The notes under the pieces are model-generated. The model worked only from the letters and a program-made list of their open reading frames with translations. It did not search any database and was not told where the DNA came from. A stretch of 64,000 nucleotides of DNA from Okapia johnstoni. Taxonomy: Eukaryota > Chordata > Mammalia > Artiodactyla > Giraffidae. Made by a program: the position numbers and the translations under genes. This document shows positions 1 to 9,935 of the stretch, in pieces; position 1 is the first letter of the stretch; every line of letters starts with the position of its first letter. The stretch covers positions 16,143,001 through 16,207,000 of the forward strand of contig CM044311.1 of NCBI GenBank assembly GCA_024291935.2, in the 5' to 3' direction.

Positions 1-842
1 GTAGATGGGTGAAGATGTGGAGCGTATTTATTTTCCATGACTGATAGCACCTTCCTCAATGACTCTCACTCTGGTGAGGAGTTCTAACACGCTTTTATGT
101 CTTTTCAGTAATTTTCTATGTAATTTATTGGGTGTCATTGATTTCTTTCGGGTTTGTGTCCAGTCTTCTAGATTTCTTCTTTGCTCTCTGTTCCTCTCTG
201 CAGGGACACTCACATTGGTCCTTTCTTGGGATTTGACATCCCCTCGGCTCTTACAGGGTTAGCATTCCTCTCTGAGCTTTAGCATGCTACATTAGTGGCC
301 CAGTGCAGTCTCACGAGGTCTCAATTCTTCTGCTTTTGGAAACCTCCATGTGGCACACAGGGACTTCTCAGCCAACCTCCTGCCATGTAGAAGCAGAAGG
401 AAGTTCAAGTCTTCCTTCTGCTTAGCTATGCTTGCAATGATCTACAAGGGCAATAAATTTACTGGGCTCCAGGCAAGAAGAAAACATGGCATTACAGTCA
501 TTTCATTCAAGGGGAAAATAAACAGAAATACTTGGGAACTATTTCTTTCAATACAGAGGAGGGTGAGGGTGGTGGGAAGGATAAAAAGTCAAATAAGAGG
601 GTCCCATTTGGGGTTCCAAGAAGACACCACCTCACGTGATGCCTCTTATCCCAGCCTGGGTAGTTTTACAGTGGAAATAGCAAATGTACTTAGTCAGAAA
701 GAAGCTCTGTGATCACACTCCTGATCCTTTTTCCGCTCAAAGCATTTCCTGACACTTTGCTTTGGTCGCCATTTTATCCTTTATGATTTTCTTTTATTGT
801 ACCCGTGTTGCTCATTGCATTTTCAGTATCTGTCTCTTCCTT
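1..842. other. Unique intergenic DNA
   Basis: I recognise no repeat, exon or regulatory element. The longest open frame (about 120 codons, 350-712) has no motif I know and reads through low-complexity non-coding-looking sequence. It could hold very old, unrecognisable repeats. Confidence 0.5.
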
Positions 843-1256
843 CTAAACCAGTAGTCCTCAGCTGGAGGTGATTTTGCCCCCAAAAGACAGCTGGCAATAA
901 CCCTGAATTGGGGGTAGGGAGTGCCATTGGCGTGCGTGTGTGCGTGCTCAATGTCTGACTATTTGCGACCCCATGGAGCCCACCAGGCTCCTCTGTTCAT
1001 GGAATTTTACAGTCAAGAATACTGCAGTGGGTTGCCATTTCCTTTCCCAGGGAATCTTCCCGAGTCAGGGATCAGACCCACGTATACTGCATTGGAGGCA
1101 GATTCTTTACCACTGAGCCAACTGGAAAGTCCCATACTACTGGCATTTAGTGAGTAGAGACCAGGGAAAGTTAACTATCCTACAATTTGCAGGATGGTTT
1201 CCTACAATACAGAATTGTCTAAATATCAGTAGTTCTGGGGTTGAGAAACCTCATTC
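843..1256 (+). mobile_element. MER5A (hAT-Charlie DNA transposon), split by a SINE
   Basis: The left half (843-933) opens with the typical 'tcctcagctggaggtgattt' type terminus and the right half (1135-1256) closes with 'ggttgagaaacctcattcta', the inverted terminal sequence. The two halves are collinear with the MER5A consensus across the SINE at 934-1134. MER5A is a short non-autonomous hAT element of early placental age with no coding capacity. Confidence 0.85.
934..1134 (-). mobile_element. Bov-tA SINE inserted in MER5A
   Basis: Minus-oriented ruminant tRNA-Glu-derived SINE. It reads from the tail-side 'tgctcaatgtctgactattt' to the tRNA-derived head 'gattctttaccactgagcca'. A diverged 12-bp duplication of MER5A sequence flanks it (tgccattggcgt at 922-933; tactactggcat at 1135-1146), as expected for L1/BovB-type target-primed insertion. 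Confidence 0.9.
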
Positions 1257-1257
1257 T

Positions 1258-1390
1258 AGATTGTAAAGTCCTTGAGGCAGGAATTATGTCTTATTTATCT
1301 CATCTCTAATACCTCTCATATTGTCTAGTACACAATACTTGTCATTAATAATTGCTTTTTGAGAGAGTAAGTGCATGAAGAAGATGAATG
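1258..1390 (+). mobile_element. L2/MIR-type LINE 3' tail
   Basis: The sequence follows the shared CORE-LINE tail: 'gtaaagtccttgaggcagga', then 'gtctagtacacaatacttgt', ending near 'gaatgagtga'. It is old and diverged and starts directly after the MER5A terminus. Confidence 0.7.
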
Positions 1391-2350
1391 AGTGACTAGC
1401 ATGCATTTACCTTATGAAACCCTCAAACTCTTGGCTTTGGTTCTTCAGATTAGTATCATATTCAATTCTATAGTTGGGCAGAATAAATGTTGCACCTCTT
1501 TCTCTTGGACTCCCAGCACTGGTAAATTTAAAAAATTCACCTCTTTTGAAGGAGAGGAGAGAGATAGCATGGCAAGATACTAGCAGTCAGCAGCAACCCC
1601 TTGCTCATTCCCCCTCTACCTCACCTCTGCTAGAAAACAGAGGATGTCGTGACCCGAAAGACTTTACTGGGCAAAGTATGCTACTGGATACCTCCATCCA
1701 AAGATTAAGAAGTTTCACTAGAATAGTCCTATGGGCACACTGCTTCTGCTTTCAAGAATGGGAATTGGTAGTGAATTATGGTCCACGTGGCACATGCGTG
1801 CCACCACATGGTTTGGTTGCTTGAAGAGCATCTCCTGAAACAAACTTGAAAGAGATAGAACAAGATGGTTGTGTCAATGGTAGAGCTCTGGTAAGAAGCG
1901 TGCAAGTGACCCAGGGACTCTGGATTTGTAGTTTTTTCTGATGGAGTTATGGTTTATGTTCAGCATAGTCCTAGCTCATGCTCACATGTCCACAATGCTC
2001 ACTTTCAACTAGTTTGTAGAGGTTTCTTTATCATGCTGTTTTTCTGGCAGTTTTAGATATTCTTTAAGGATTTTCTAGTTGATTCTTTGATAAATTGACT
2101 TGTGTGAATAAGAGATTAGGAATTATCAGTTTTCTGATTTCCAAAATAGTCCTTTATATGAAAGAATAAACTTGGTTACGAGAGGTCTATTTTTATGTGA
2201 GGATTCCTGTTTTAAGGGTAAATTTTCCACTGATATATGACAGATAATCCAAGACATATTTTTAGGTGGTGGCTAATAGATATATTGAAACTTAGCTGTG
2301 GAGTAAAGGAATTTGCAAATGCTTGTTTTGTAGTATCTTAAAAATAAATG
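1391..2350. other. Unique intergenic DNA
   Basis: No repeat family or exon recognised in this roughly 960-base stretch. Open frames of 60-116 codons occur but have no family resemblance and no splice context I would trust. Confidence 0.5.
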
Positions 2351-2641
2351 TCCTACCCTTTGAGACCCCATGGATTGTATATAGTCCATGGAATTCTCCA
2401 GGTCAGAATACTAGAGTGGGAAGTCTTTCCCTTCTCCAGGGGGTCTTCTCAACCCAGGGATTGAACCCTGGTCTTCCACATTGCAGGTGGATTCTTTACC
2501 AGCTAAGCCACAAGGGAAGCCCAAGAATACTGGAGTGGGTAGCCTATCCCTTCTCCAGTGGGTATTCCAGACCCAGGAATCGAACTGGGGTCTCCTGCAT
2601 TGCCGGTGGGTTCTTTACCAACTGAGCTATGAGGGAAGCCC
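2351..2641 (-). mobile_element. Bov-tA SINE with two tRNA-derived heads
   Basis: On the minus strand the element has a tRNA-Glu-like head (2641 to about 2523) followed by a second head plus Bov-A body (about 2519 to 2351). Both heads carry the 'ggtaaagaa...ggttcgat' type A/B-box region of Bov-tA. This tandem-head arrangement differs from BOV-A2, where the bodies are duplicated. Either an array subfamily or an insertion of one SINE at the head of another would explain it. Confidence 0.8.
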
Positions 2642-2854
2642 CAAAATGAATAACCACTATGTCCTTTTCATATTTGGTAACATGGAAGGAAGAAGTAATT
2701 TAGTCGGTGAGGGCTCCAATCAGATCAATATCAAAGGGAGACAGAGAGCATCTAAGATGGGAGGGAGCCCTGGCTTACTCACACTCACCACTTGGAAGCC
2801 ACTCTGTGATTTTTGATCGTCAAACAATCCCAGAGGGGGCCTGAGGGAAAATAT

Positions 2855-2960
2855 TTATCGTCTGTATTAAGGATGAGGAAAATGAAGCATAAGGAGGCTG
2901 AGTCACTCAATCCAAACCGCACATGTGGCACCTTGTGTAGTTGCAGTTTGAGAAAGGATG
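2855..2960 (-). mobile_element. Possible MIR fragment
   Basis: 'aggatgaggaaaatgaagca' followed by a degraded 'gagtcactcaatccaaaccg' resembles the MIR core read in reverse. The match is weak and the rest of 2642-3136 shows nothing I recognise. Confidence 0.4.
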
Positions 2961-3136
2961 AATTCCTTTCTCTTATCCTACTGCCTTTCTCATAAGCAAA
3001 TAGGAGAGTGGTTCTCCACCTAACCCGCTGCTTATTACAATTCCGTGACATGCTTTCAAAGGATACTGGTGTCCAAGTCCAACTCCAGGATATCTGCTCT
3101 AGTTAGTCTGTAGGTGGAGACCCAGAAGTCAGGTCT

Positions 3137-3480
3137 TTTTTTAAAATTTATTTTTAATTGGAGGATAATTGCTTTACAATGTCATGTTGATTTCTGCCAT
3201 ACATCAACATAAGTCAGCTGTAGGTATACATATGTCTCCTCCTTCTTGAACCTTCCTACCACTTCCCACCCTGTCCCCCTCTTCTAGGTGGTCACAGATT
3301 TCCCGGCCTCATATAGCAAATTCCCACTGACTATTTAGTTTACATATGGTAATATATATGTTTCAATGCTATTCTCTTAATTTCTCCCACCTTCTCCTTC
3401 CCCGCCACCCTGTGCTCCCCAGATGATTTTAAATTGTTGCAAACACAGAACCACTGGCCTGAGCCTTACACTTCTTTTTG
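3137..3480 (-). mobile_element. Artiodactyl L1 3' end
   Basis: Minus orientation, starting at the poly-T and 'aattggaggataattgcttt', then the 3'-UTR region with 'gtcagctgtaggtatacata'. Similarity fades after about 3410. It is a 5'-truncated, non-coding 3'-UTR copy. Confidence 0.8.
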
Positions 3481-4866
3481 TCCTCTATATCTGAACAAGT
3501 CTGTTTATTTTGGACTTTTTCATGGCACTTTTATGAGACCTTCCCCAAGAATGAAATATGCTGTAATTTGAGTGACACCAGCAACTTCTTGGTTATTTTC
3601 CATAAGAAAGCAAGATATTACTAAATTAGTTCTAGTAAGTGAGGTTTAGAGTGGAACATCATAGTTTATCAATAAATTAGAGGTTAGCTGTGTGAAAGGT
3701 AAGACATCTTTTCAATGCACTCCGCTGTATCTCTGGAATCAGTTACCAGTGGCCTGGCCCATCAGTGGAGCGTTCTTGAGGCCAATACCGAAATACATGC
3801 AGTTCACTGGGCCGTGAGCTAGTTAGTCCTGGCTCCAGGCCAAGTCACTTTTGATCAGAGGTCACTCTTCATCTTATTGCAATCATTTGAAAAGTATATT
3901 CTTTATATTGGAATGTCTGTGTTTTCCTCTCTTGGTTAGTGTTCAAAAGCCATAATGTGAGGATTTGCATTTTGAACTATAGATCCAATGACAATATTTT
4001 CTTCCATGAAGAAGAATGGGTCCCTTAACTATGTCTTATTGTACATGAAGTTTACATGTTCTCGGGGCATCTTTAGCTCATTCTTAGCACATGCTTTTCT
4101 TTATTGTCTAAGTTTTAATGCTCATCCTATTTTTGTCTTTTACTACATTGCTTTTCTTTTCTCCTTACCTACGTCTTAGGTCTGCCAAGGATTTATGACA
4201 TCACCACTGAGTCCCATGCATATTCAGTGTGCTCTCTAGGAACTAAAGAGGTCAATTGTCTCTGGACTTAAGTACCAAATTCCTTCTAATTTATATTCAG
4301 TAGCTTTGTCTGTTAAGGGAGACATACATCTGATTGAGATTTTAGAAACAAACTATGCAAAATTAAAATTTAACAACAGTTAAAACTATGTCTCAAAACA
4401 ATGGCCTATAAACTACTAATCTTTGAAAGAAAGTTAATTTAACATGTCCACCTTTTAAGAAGAAACCCTAAACTAAACCTGTCTCTCAATGCTAAATGCT
4501 TAAGATAACAAAAAGGGGATATACAATAAGATGAAATAAAGCCTGTTTTATTGAAATGGAAATTTATTTATTGGAAATTTTGACGTTCTCAAGAGTTTTT
4601 ATTGAAAATGAACATTTTGATGCTCTCAAGAACTTTATTTTTGCAATAAAATGATGTAGCTCTTTAATATGAAAACTCATGAGTCAAAACTAGACCCTGA
4701 TTTTGAGTCACAAAGTTCTATGCATACATCCTATTTGATATCCACATTGGATGTATTATCCTTATTTTGCCTTCAGGCCTCTTAAACTGTGTAAAAGGTG
4801 GAAGGATTATGCTGTGAATTCAAGGTTTCTGTTCAGTATTTTCTTATGAGATATGCCTCATTATGA
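3481..4866. other. Unique AT-rich DNA
   Basis: About 1.4 kb without any repeat I can name. It includes an AT-rich patch at about 4330-4680 with short internal echoes (gttctcaagag and gctctcaagaa near 4590 and 4625). No exon signal. Confidence 0.5.
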
Positions 4867-5085
4867 TAGGTGGCACTAGTGGTAAAGGACCCACCTGCCA
4901 ATGCAGGTTAGATGTAAGAGATGCGGGTTCAATCCCTGGGTCAGGAAGATCCCCTGGTGGAGGGCATAGCAACCCACTCCAGTATTCTTGTCTGGAAAAT
5001 CCCATGGAGAGAGGAGCCTGGCAGACTACAGTCCATAGGGTTACATAGAGTCAGACACAACTGAAGTGACTTAGTACACGCATGA
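4867..5085 (+). mobile_element. Bov-tA SINE
   Basis: Plus orientation: degraded tRNA head 'ggcactagtggtaaaggacc', B-box-like 'gggttcaatccctgggtcag', then the body 'acccactccagtattcttgt' and the 3' end 'gagtcagacacaactgaagt'. I could not identify a convincing TSD. Confidence 0.9.
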
Positions 5086-5122
5086 TGAAACTAACTCAGA
5101 TACCAGGGAGATAAAGAACTAT

Positions 5123-6224
5123 CAGTTTAGTTCAGTCGCTCAGTCATGTCTGACTCTGCGACCCCATGAATCGCAGCACACCAGGCCTCCCTGTCCATCA
5201 CCAACTCCCAGAGTCTACCCAAACCCATGTCCATCGAGTCGGTGATGCCATCCAACCATCTCATCCTCTGTCATCCCCTTCTCCTCCTGCTCCCAATCCT
5301 TCCTAGCATTAGGGTCTTTTCCAATGAGTCAACCCTTCGCATGAGATGGCCGAAGTATTGGAGTTTCAGCTTCAACATCAGTCCTTCCAATGAACACCCA
5401 GGATTGATCTCCTTTAGGATTGACTGGTTGGATCTCCTTGCAGTCCAAGGGACTCTCAAGAGTTTTCTCCAACACCACAGATCAAAAGCATCAATTCTTC
5501 AGCACTCAGCTTTCTTCACCATCCAACTCTCACATCCATACATGACTACTGGAAAAACCATAGCCTTGACTAGATGGACCTTTGTTGGCAGAGTAATGTC
5601 TCTGCTTTTAAATATGCTATCTAGGTTGGCCATAACCTTCCTTCCAAGGAGTAAACATCTTTTAATTTCATGGCTGCAGTCACCATCAGCAGTGATTCTG
5701 GAGCCCCCAAAAATAAAGTCTGACACTGTTTCCACTGTTTCCCCATCTATTTCTCATGAAGTGATGGGACCAGATGCCATGATCTTAGTTTTCTGAACGT
5801 TGAGCTTTAAGCCAACTTTTTCACTCTCCTCTTTCACTTTCATCAAGAGGCTCTTTAGTTCTTCTTCACTTTCTGCCATAAGGGTGGTGTCATCTGCATA
5901 TCTGACGTTATTGATATTTCTCCCGGCAATCTTGATTCCAGCTTGTGTTTCTTCCAGCCCAGCGTTTCTCATGATGTACTCTGCGTATAAGTTAAGTAAG
6001 CAGGGTGACAATATACAGCCTTGACATACTCCTTTTCCTATTTGGAATCAGTCTGTTGTTTCATGTCCAGTTCTAACTGTTGCTTCCTGACCTGCACACA
6101 GGTTTCTCAAGAGACAGGTCAGATGGTCTGGTATTCCCATCTCTTTCAGAATTTTCCACAGTGTATTATGATCAACACAGTCAAAGGCTTTGGCATAGTC
6201 AATAAAGCAGAAATAGATGTTTTT
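5123..6224 (-). mobile_element. BovB LINE, 5'-truncated (copy 1)
   Basis: About 1.1 kb of BovB in minus orientation, from its 3' end ('ttcagtcgctcagtcatgtc') back to the RT region, broken off at 'aatagatgttttt'. BovB is an RTE-clade non-LTR retrotransposon abundant in ruminants. The copy covers the C-terminal half of the polymerase and 3' UTR only. Confidence 0.95.
5754..6224 (-). pseudogene. BovB reverse transcriptase fragment (copy 1)
   Basis: Minus-strand translation shows the first catalytic motif (FIDYAKAFD) in a short frame up to a stop near 6048. The YADD motif with the following TTLMAESEEEL sits in a second frame (6011-5754). A tryptophan codon turned stop separates the blocks, and the N-terminal RT and endonuclease are absent, so it is inactive. 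The antisense strand also shows a 189-codon open frame, a shadow of this sequence. Confidence 0.85.
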
Positions 6225-6313
6225 AACTGAGATCAAATTTCCCTCCTGACATACTGCTACTCCCAAATACATGGTCTCTAGAGTTAGGGCTAGGAGTGGA
6301 ATATTTATGATTT

Positions 6314-6419
6314 ATGGGTTGCCATGCCCTCCTTCAGGGGATCTTCCCAACCCAGGGATGGAACCCAGGTCTTCCACCTTGCAGGTGGATTCTTTACCAT
6401 CTGAGCCACCAGGAAAGCC
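6314..6419 (-). mobile_element. 5'-truncated Bov-tA SINE with TSD
   Basis: Minus-oriented partial SINE (about 106 bases) ending in the tRNA head 'ccatctgagccaccaggaaa'. A perfect 11-bp duplication, atttatgattt, flanks it (6303-6313 and 6420-6430). It lies between two BovB fragments. Confidence 0.85.
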
Positions 6420-6440
6420 ATTTATGATTTGGATAACCCT

Positions 6441-6872
6441 AAAGAAGGCAGAGAGCCAAAGAACTGATGCCTTCAAACTGTGGTGCTGGAGAAGACTCCT
6501 GAGAGTCCCTTGGACAGCAAGGAGATCAAACCAGTCAATCTTAAAAGAAGTGAAGTGGAAGTCACTCAGTCATGTCTGACTCTTTGCACCCTCATGGACT
6601 ATGCAGTCCATGGAATTCTCCAGGCTAGAATACTGGAGTGGGTAGCCATTGCCTTCTCCAGGGGATCTTCCCAATGTAGGGATCGAATCCAATTCTCCCA
6701 CACTGTAGGCAGCTTCTTTACTACTGAGCCACCAGGGAGTTATCTTAAAGGAAATCAGCCCTCAATATTCATTAGAAGATGATGAGGGTCAAGGAGGCCA
6801 GGCATGCTGCAGTCCATGGGGTTGCAAAGAGTTGGAAATGATTGGGCGACTGAACTACAACATTCCTTTATT
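6441..6872 (+). mobile_element. BovB 3' fragment, split by a SINE (copy 2)
   Basis: Plus orientation. 6441-6547 carries the C-terminal ORF region ('gtggtgctggagaagactcc'); after the SINE it resumes at 6742 with 'aaaggaaatcagccctcaat' and runs to 'gggcgactgaactacaac'. Roughly 200 bases of consensus are missing near 6780-6790. It is opposite in orientation to copies 1 and 3. Confidence 0.85.
6548..6741 (-). mobile_element. Bov-tA SINE nested in BovB copy 2
   Basis: Minus-oriented SINE between duplicated BovB bases (atcttaaaag at 6538-6547; atcttaaagg at 6742-6751). The BovB reading continues across the element, which proves the SINE came later. Confidence 0.9.
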
Positions 6873-6970
6873 AGCTGGTCCCCTAAAAATAAAAATAATT
6901 TGTATAGATACATCCAGATTTTTAAAAAACTAACTTTTCAAGAAACTTGAGAGGACAACTCTCACGTTGG

Positions 6971-7711
6971 TGTGTTTGTTCAGTTGCTAAGTCCTGTCTC
7001 ACTCTTTGTGACCCCATGAACTGCAGCATGTCAGGCTCCCCTGTCCTTCACTGTCTCCTGAAGTTTGCTCTAATTCATGTACATTGAGTCAGTGATGCTA
7101 TCTAATAATCTCATCCTTTGCCTCCCTCTTCTCCTTTGGCCTTCAATCTTTTGCAGCATCAGGCTCTTTTCCAATGAATTGGCTCTTCCCATTAAGTGGC
7201 CAAAGTATTGGAGTTTTAGCTTCAGCATTAGTCCTTCCAGTGAATATTCAGGGTTGATTTCCTTTGGGATTGATTTGTTTGATCTCCTTGCAGTACAAGG
7301 GACACTCAAGCGTGTTCTCCAGCACCACAATTGGAAAGCACTAATTTTTCGGCATTCAGCCTTCTCTATCATCTAATTTTCACATTCATACATGACTCGG
7401 AGAAGGCAGTGGCACCCCACTCCAGTACTCTTGCCTGGAAAATCCCATGGATGGAGGAGCCTGGTAGGCTGTAGTCCGTGGGGTCGCTAAGAGTCGGACA
7501 CTACTGAGCGACTTCGCTTTCACTTTTACTTTTCATGCACTGGAGAAGGAAATGGTAACCCACTCCAGTATTCTTGCCTGGAGAATCCCAGGGACGGGGG
7601 AGCCTGGAGGGCTGCCGTCTATGGGGTCGCAGAGAGTCGGACACGACTGAAGCGACTTAGCAGCAGCAGCAGCATACATGACTACTGGAAAAACCATAAC
7701 CTTTACTATGG
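6971..7711 (-). mobile_element. BovB 3' fragment, split by a BOV-A2 SINE (copy 3)
   Basis: Minus orientation: 6971-7397 from the 3' end to 'cacattcatacatgact', then 7684-7711 ('actggaaaaaccataacctt') after the SINE. It contains only the end of the ORF and 3' UTR. An open frame of about 100 codons on the minus strand (7372-7070) is the degraded BovB C-terminus. Confidence 0.9.
7398..7672 (+). mobile_element. BOV-A2 dimeric SINE with CAG tail
   Basis: Two Bov-A monomers (about 7398-7520 and 7540-7672) joined by a short pyrimidine-rich linker 'cgctttcacttttacttttc'. It ends in a (cag)5-like tail and sits between perfect 11-bp TSDs catacatgact (7387-7397, 7673-7683). The tight TSD and closeness to consensus suggest a young insertion. 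Confidence 0.95.
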
Positions 7712-8093
7712 ACTCATTGTAAAGAAAATGAAGCTCTACATTTTTTATTCTTTTCTAAGGAAGGGAAAACCTAGGTAATATTTTAGAGTTTTCCATCCTG
7801 ACTGAGACCACTGAACACCTAACTGTCAAGGATGCTGAGAGCAGAAAATTCTGCATCTAGGACATACAATCTGTTCTTTCTTACCAATGTACATTAACTC
7901 ACAGATCCTTCTCCCCAGCTTGCTTCCTTCTCTGCTTGTATAGCTGACACTGCCTCCTTCTATTAGCCTAGTCTTCATTTCATTCCCTTATTCCCCATCT
8001 GAAGTTTCCAGACACATTCTGATGTATTATTTGATTAAAGTTTATATAATATAAAATCTCTTTTCTTCATCATCATGATCATTGGCAGTAATA
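7712..8093. other. Unique intergenic DNA
   Basis: No repeat or exon recognised. Confidence 0.5.
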
Positions 8094-8394
8094 TTTTTAA
8101 AATAATTTTTATTGGAGTATATTTGCTTTACAATATTATGTCAGTTTCTACTGTACTGCAAAGTGAATCAGTTGTATATATACATATATCCCTTCTTATT
8201 TGGATTTCCTTCCAATTTAGGTCACCACAGAGACTCAGTAGAGTTCCCTGTGCTATACAGTAGGTTTTCATTAGTTATCTATGTTATTCATAGTATCCAT
8301 AGTGTACATATTCAGTCCTGGTCTCTCAGTTCATCCCATGCCCCATTCCCTCTTGATATCTGTATGTTTGTTTTCTGCATCTATGTCTCTATTG
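8094..8394 (-). mobile_element. Artiodactyl L1 3' end
   Basis: Minus orientation. It shows 'ttttattggagtatatttgc', 'tgcaaagtgaatcagttgta' and 'ccctgtgctatacagtaggt', all hallmarks of the L1 3' UTR in ruminants and relatives. Confidence 0.9.
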
Positions 8395-8604
8395 AGAAGA
8401 GAGATTGAGAAAGTTGCTACGGCTGATTGTGTTCCATTGCATTCTGGGAGATGATGCACTATTCCTCTCCTAGTAGAGTTTTTGGAGACCATCTTTGGTG
8501 TGAAGTCAAAAGCTTGAAAGAGTTCACCTAGTATTTACAGATTGTGTATCTGATCCAACTTCTTTTCAGAGATGTAAGCAGTAATATGTACTAATTACAA
8601 ACAG

Positions 8605-8845
8605 AGTGCTGGATTTGGGGATGGGGGAGACAGACTCCTCATACTGACTCCATGATTCACTAGCTTTGAGAACTTGGATGCATTACCTAAGTTTCCTAAG
8701 CTTCATTTTCCACATCTGCAAAACAGCAATAAAGGGGTTGTTGCAAGAGTGAGGAAAACAAGGCACACAGCACTTAGCTTAGTGGCTGGAATATAGTAAA
8801 TGTTGAAAACATCTGCTGCTATTATTACTGGTGGTGGTATTGTTA
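8605..8845 (+). mobile_element. MIR SINE
   Basis: Near full-length MIR in plus orientation: 'cactagctttgagaacttgg', the core 'cattttccacatctgcaaaa', then 'agtggctggaatatagtaaa' and a 3' 'tgctgctattattact'. Confidence 0.85.
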
Positions 8846-8941
8846 TTACTCATGACTTCAATGCTATAGTCTTTCCCTCTTCCTTGCTTTGCTTCTACTG
8901 AAATTTCCAGGTTTGACTAGAGACAGTGGTTAACTTTCCTG

Positions 8942-9140
8942 TGTGCTCAGTCGTGTCTGACTCTGCAACAGCATAGACTATAGCCCACCAGGCCTCTCTG
9001 TCCACGGGATTCACCAGGTAAGAATACTGGAGTGGGTAGCCATTTCCTTCCCCAGCGGATCTTCCCGACCCAGGGATTGGCCCTGGGTCTCCTGCACTGC
9101 AGGCAGATTTTTTACCATCTGAGCTACCATGGAAGTCCTC
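8942..9140 (-). mobile_element. Bov-tA SINE
   Basis: Minus orientation; ends in 'accatctgagctaccatgga'. Flanking duplication aactttcctg (8932-8941) and aactgtcctg (9141-9150), one mismatch. Confidence 0.9.
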
Positions 9141-9341
9141 AACTGTCCTGACCTCAGGACAATTCGGTAAATGCAAAGTTCTATGTGGAGAGAGTCACCT
9201 AGAAGGCAACAGTCAGCATCCTGTACGTATTGGCCATGTGGATCATACTTTCTGGAGCAATTTCTGTTCTGCATCTGGCTGTATTACTCTGGCTTCCAAG
9301 TGTGGGAATGGTAAGGATAACATAGAGAGATCTCACCCCCA

Positions 9342-9935
9342 AATGCTTCCTTTTTATTTTTAACTTTTCATTTTGTATTGTAACATAGCCAATTAACAAT
9401 GTTGTGATAATTTCAGATGGATAGCAGAGGAACTCAGCCATACACATACATGTATCCATCTTCTCCCAAACTCCCCTCCCATCCAGGCTGCCACATAACA
9501 TTGAGAAGAGTTCCCAGTAGTCCTTGCTGGTTCCCAGTAAGTGCTTATTGATTATCCACTTTCAATATAGCACTTTAAGTATAATAATAGGATTTTAAAT
9601 ATCCACTTTAAATATAGTTCCCAGTAGTTCCTTCTTGGTTATCCACTTTAAATATAGCACTGTGTACAGGTCCATCCCTGCCTTCCCAGGTGGTGCTGGT
9701 GGTAAAGAACCTGCCAGCCAGTGTAGGAGACTTTGGTTCAATCCCTGAGTCAGCTAGATCCCCTGCAGGAAGGCATGGCAATCCACTTCAGTATTCTTGC
9801 CTGGAGAATCCCATGGATAGTGGAGCCTGGTGGGCTACCGTCCATAGGGCTGCATAGAGCCAGGCATGACTGAAGTGACACATGCATGCATGTATGCATG
9901 CATGACCATCCCACCGAACTCTCCCTTTTGAATAT
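9342..9935 (-). mobile_element. L1-type 3' end with internal triplication, split by a SINE
   Basis: Minus-oriented artiodactyl L1-like 3' sequence ('gtaacatagccaattaacaa', 'tacatgtatccatcttctcc'). The segment 'ttatccactttaaatatag' occurs three times in diverged forms (about 9551, 9600 and 9638), so the copy was locally duplicated. It continues after the SINE at 9913-9935. Confidence 0.75.
9679..9905 (+). mobile_element. Bov-tA SINE with ATGC-rich tail
   Basis: Plus-oriented SINE inserted in the preceding L1 fragment. TSD ccatccc (9672-9678; 9906-9912). Instead of a plain A-tail it ends in a palindromic run of catgcatg units (about 9883-9905), probably microsatellite growth from the tail. Confidence 0.9.

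Noticed and set aside
350..712. 120-codon open frame as a possible gene
   Set aside because: No recognisable domain, no promoter or splice context; compatible with chance.
5227..5796. 189-codon plus-strand open frame, with similar ones at 7077, 14312, 30669, 45307, 48003 and 53679
   Set aside because: Each is the antisense shadow of the BovB C-terminal coding sequence. The same peptide words ([15 protein letters not shown]) recur because the element is repeated.
9883..9905. Palindromic catgcatg run as a regulatory site
   Set aside because: It is the tail of a SINE and is best explained as simple-sequence expansion.
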